Shown here in pieces: positions 62,927 to 64,000 of a DNA stretch of 64,000 bases. The stretch spans positions 62,001 through 126,000 of the forward strand of contig JAEUTG010000029.1 in the NCBI GenBank assembly GCA_016788045.1, given 5' to 3'. Position numbers and translations under genes: made by a program. The DNA comes from Bacteroidales bacterium (GTDB lineage: Bacteria > Bacteroidota > Bacteroidia > Bacteroidales > Lentimicrobiaceae). Numbering within the stretch: position 1 is the stretch's first letter; every line of letters starts with the position of its first letter. Below the pieces are notes generated by a model. The model was not told the origin of the DNA, made no database searches, and saw only the letters and a program-made list of their open reading frames with translations.

Positions 62927-62953
62927 CCTGTCTGCTTGACGCAGTCAGGCAGG
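62927..62953. repeat. Small palindromic insert in MITE copy 3
   Basis: CCTGTCTGCTTGACGCAG followed by TCAGGCAGG. Nearly identical to 1371-1397; in copy 2 the flanks CACAA and GAACTCACC are directly joined. Confidence 0.75.
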
Positions 62954-62997
62954 AACTCACCAAGTTTATTGTAATGAAATACAATACTTTGTGTAAA

Positions 62998-63034
62998 CCT
63001 TTCTGCCCTGTATGCTCCAGGCAGACAAGGCAGG
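62998..63034. repeat. Second palindromic insert in MITE copy 3
   Basis: CCTTTCTGCC...GGCAGACAAGG arms enclose CTGTATGCTCCA; the segment is absent from copy 2 between AAA and TGGTG. Confidence 0.65.
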
Positions 63035-63124
63035 TTGGTGTTCTGGTGACTTGGTGTCAAATATTCTTTTTTGACTTTTCGGAGCAGGCTCAATGTTTAA
63101 ATTTTGAAGTCCGCAGAATAATTG

Positions 63125-63132
63125 TATTTTTG
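63125..63132 (+). promoter_or_regulatory. -7 box (TATTTTTG) for hpt
   Basis: TATTTTTG lies 21 nt before the hpt ATG, just beyond the end of MITE copy 3. Confidence 0.55.
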
Positions 63133-63153
63133 AACTGATTATAAAACCCGCGA

Positions 63154-63693
63154 ATGAAAGAAAAAATCAAGGTTAAGGACAAGGAATTCAGCGTCTTTAT
63201 CAAAGCTGCTGAGATTGACAAATCGGTAAGCCGGATTGCCGATGCCATTAATGAAGATCTGAAGGGAAAAGTTCCCCTGTTTCTGGTGGTACTGAACGGA
63301 GCTTTCATGTTTGCTGCCGATCTTATGAAAAAGATTAAAGTGGAAAACAACATCTCCTTTGTTAAGTTGTCGTCCTATTCCGGTACCCGCAGTACACAGG
63401 TGATCAATGAACTGATTGGTATCAATGAAGTGGTGAAAGGCCGCACAGTGGTGATTGTGGAAGATATCATCGATTCAGGACTTACCATCCGCCGGATGCT
63501 GGATAACCTGAACCAGCAGGAAGCCGCAGATGTGAAGGTTGCAACCCTGGTTTACAAACCCAATGCCTTTAAATCGGATTATAAAATTGATTACACCGGC
63601 TTTGAAATTCCCAACGATTTTATCCTGGGCTATGGCCTGGATTATGATGGTTTTGGCCGCAATCTGCCTGATATTTACAAGATAGTTGAATAA
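63154..63693 (+). CDS. hpt: Hypoxanthine phosphoribosyltransferase
   Basis: A 179-aa purine-salvage enzyme that makes IMP or GMP from hypoxanthine or guanine and PRPP. The PRPP-binding motif is VVIVEDIIDSGLT; VPLFLVVLNGAFMFAADL and IPNDFILGYGLDYDG are conserved family segments. adk follows 49 bp downstream on the same strand, a natural pairing for nucleotide salvage. Confidence 0.96.
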   Translation: MKEKIKVKDKEFSVFIKAAEIDKSVSRIADAINEDLKGKVPLFLVVLNGAFMFAADLMKKIKVENNISFVKLSSYSGTRSTQVINELIGINEVVKGRTVVIVEDIIDSGLTIRRMLDNLNQQEAADVKVATLVYKPNAFKSDYKIDYTGFEIPNDFILGYGLDYDGFGRNLPDIYKIVE

Positions 63694-63742
63694 GAATTTG
63701 CACTACTGTGTAATACAAAGCTTATAAATCAAATCATCTGTT

Positions 63743-64000
63743 ATGCTGAATATAGCACTGTTCGGACCTCCGGGCGCTGGAAAAGGAACACAGTCGGCCC
63801 TGTTGATTGAAAGGTATAACCTTGCCTACATCTCCACCGGCGATCTGCTTCGTTCCGAAATTGCTGAAGGAACAGAGCTGGGAAAAAAAGCCAGAGAGCT
63901 GATAGATCAGGGGTTGCTGGTTCCCGATGAACTGGTGGTAGAGCTGATAGAAAAAAAGATCGTTATGAGTGCCGGCAGAAACGGCATTCTTTTCGATGGT
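63743..64000 (+). CDS. adk: Adenylate kinase (5' part, runs off window)
   Basis: The first 86 residues of adenylate kinase (ATP + AMP to 2 ADP). The P-loop is FGPPGAGKGTQ, followed by ISTGDLLRSEI (AMP-binding) and GLLVPDELVVELI. The frame is intact to the window edge. Confidence 0.96.
   Translation, partial: MLNIALFGPPGAGKGTQSALLIERYNLAYISTGDLLRSEIAEGTELGKKARELIDQGLLVPDELVVELIEKKIVMSAGRNGILFDG

Larger units (their letters stand above)
62875..63093 (+). repeat. MITE-like dispersed element, copy 3
   Basis: 219 bp from TTGAGTCCACTCCGAAAACTG-like start (quoted in part: TTGAGTCCACTCCG) to TTTTCGGAGCAGGCTCAA. The ends are imperfect inverted repeats about 35 bp long. It matches copy 1 along its length and copy 2 except for two inserts at 62927-62953 and 62998-63034. 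It lies between purE and hpt. Confidence 0.85.

Overview
The window comes from a Bacteroidetes chromosome, probably a Bacteroidales or Marinilabiliales relative. Signs of this are a type IX secretion C-terminal domain on a secreted deiminase, a SusA-like neopullulanase, the long form of PurC, SusC/TonB-receptor-like and Alginate_exp-like outer-membrane barrels, repeated TAnnTTTG -7 boxes, and an almost complete lack of Shine-Dalgarno sequences. No rRNA, tRNA or CRISPR array was seen.

Layout. 0-10.6 kb: purC, then an alpha-glucan block (trehalose-synthase-like GH13, aspartyl protease-PDZ protein, secreted neopullulanase), a GH25 lysozyme and a SNF2 helicase. 10.8-13.0 kb: a non-coding array of seven to eight ~293-bp units built from GACYCC/GGRGTC hairpins. 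13.1-21.1 kb: a MalY/PatB aminotransferase divergent from a peptidylarginine-deiminase-like secreted enzyme, small conserved proteins and a GH2 beta-galactosidase. 21.5-25.4 kb: an AT-rich island with a candidate PD-(D/E)XK nuclease, a broken REP-type transposase and a barrel protein. 26.5-40.2 kb: three related hybrid sensor kinases with a lipoprotein and an esterase between them. 40.3-50 kb: a receiver-PEP/pyruvate-binding fusion, a porin-pstSCAB phosphate operon and a NarL-type two-component pair. 50-54.8 kb: a galactose locus (galM, GntR regulator, galK, sugar permease) with a candidate operator. 55-57.5 kb: a membrane GT-C/TPR protein and a lipoprotein. 57.7-60.2 kb: a second hairpin array, with an intact single-tyrosine HUH transposase inside one unit. 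60.4-64 kb: M16 peptidase, O-methyltransferase, purE, hpt and the start of adk.

The most notable system is the hairpin-array family. Both arrays, 45 kb apart, use the same four-palindrome unit (offsets about 0, 52, 148, 201; period about 292) although their spacers have diverged. The transposase gene replaces the interior of one unit, and two sites look like scars from loss of one unit. I read this as a transposase with a family of non-autonomous, REPIN-like partner elements. Two other repeat families occur: a MITE-like element with inverted ends (three copies) and small CTGCC/GGCAG palindromes, some nested inside that MITE.

The metabolic genes fit a saprophyte. Extracellular and periplasmic enzymes degrade alpha-glucans and beta-galactosides, the gal locus imports and phosphorylates galactose, and the pst operon captures phosphate through a dedicated porin. 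Purine genes sit at both ends of the window. All family assignments were made by reading motifs; no database search was run.
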